A stretch of 64,000 nucleotides of DNA from Stenotrophomonas koreensis. Lineage in GTDB: Bacteria; Pseudomonadota; Gammaproteobacteria; Xanthomonadales; Xanthomonadaceae. Below the pieces are notes generated by a model that had not been told where the DNA came from, did not search any database, and saw nothing but the letters and a program-made list of their open reading frames with translations. The stretch lies in NCBI RefSeq assembly GCF_001431525.1, contig NZ_LDJH01000006.1:372001-436000 (forward strand). Reading direction: 5' to 3'. Positions 60,670 through 64,000 of this stretch are shown here, one piece after another. Made by a program: the position numbers and the translations under genes. The first letter of the stretch is position 1, and each line of letters opens with the position of its first letter.

Positions 60670-60693
60670 CGCGTCAAATGAACTGGGGGATGG

Positions 60694-63882
<3,189 letters not shown>

Positions 63883-63910
63883 TGCCTGCAGGCAGGGGAG
63901 CCAAGGGCGG

Positions 63911-64000
63911 ATGATCGAATTCAATGACCTGTTGATCAAGGCTGGGCTGGATCCCTCGGAAGTGATGGTGATGCGTCACCGTCCTACGGAGAAAGAGTTG
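63911..64000 (+). CDS. start of a protein, possibly GIY-YIG nuclease family (3' end outside window)
   Basis: Thirty codons are visible from ATG at 63911 (MIEFNDLLIKAGLDPSEVMV, then RHRPTEKEL), 28 bp after hsdR on the same strand. The segment resembles N-termini that I recall from GIY-YIG-domain proteins near restriction genes, but no catalytic motif is in view, so the assignment is tentative. The same strand and short gap suggest it belongs to the defence operon. Confidence 0.55.
   Translation, partial: MIEFNDLLIKAGLDPSEVMVMRHRPTEKEL

Overview
The window is high-GC gammaproteobacterial chromosome, most likely Xanthomonadaceae (a Stenotrophomonas or Pseudoxanthomonas type). The grounds are the gene order, a type IV secretion effector with the Xanthomonadaceae XVIPCD tail, a TrpR-like regulator heading the his operon, and overlapping GTGA/ATGA gene junctions. 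Most of it is core metabolism; about 8.8 kb is an imported antibiotic-resistance element and the last 8 kb is a defence island.

Layout. 1-1650: 3' part of a membrane nucleotide-sugar dehydratase. 2073-6436 (minus): a beta-oxidation operon (TetR regulator, fadB, fadA) behind a PsrA-type operator. 6612-14476 (plus): ndk, rlmN, pilF, rodZ, yfgM, bamB, der and a rhodanese/E1-like protein. 14824-18963: folD, guaB, guaA. 18964-27730: a resistance element at the 3' end of guaA. It is flanked by 12-bp copies of the guaA end (attL 18952-18963, attR 27719-27730) and nested as ISCR2, split by a complete Tn5393-type transposon (tnpA, tnpR, strA, strB, 81-bp inverted repeats, GTGAT target duplication), then truncated glmM and sul2. 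It predicts streptomycin and sulfonamide resistance. 27755-32752 (minus): pyrD-murB-transporter operon, a small DUF4190 protein and an ALDH7-type dehydrogenase. 33067-34185: tRNA-Arg(CCT) and an EamA transporter. 34318-39409: threonine operon with a leader peptide and attenuator. 39567-41909: an FNR-type regulator (minus) and hisS (plus). 42126-44133 (minus): an antibacterial type IV effector and its lipoprotein immunity partner. 44768-52244: TrpR-like regulator plus hisGDCBHAFI, all overlapping. 52282-53905: hipBA with three evenly spaced operators. 53987-55549: a secreted phosphoesterase. 55743-64000: Mrr-type nuclease, hsdM, hsdS, an Abi_2 gene, hsdR and the start of another small protein.

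How the genes fit together. The fad operon looks autoregulated by a fatty-acid-sensing repressor. thrABC is controlled by leader translation, and the his operon by a TrpR-like repressor whose operator covers the -10 box. guaB and guaA perform consecutive steps to GMP, and the resistance element has separated guaA from its native terminator. The effector/immunity pair, hipBA and the restriction/Abi island form the competition and defence part.

The most notable points are the guaA attachment-site pair around a nested, integrase-less resistance island; an enteric-type SOS box in front of the ISCR2 transposase; the M23-like/peptidoglycan-binding/XVIPCD effector with its LprI-type immunity protein; three operators at exactly 49-bp intervals before hipB; and an Abi gene translationally coupled inside a type I restriction operon. 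All functional statements are read from sequence; no database search was run.
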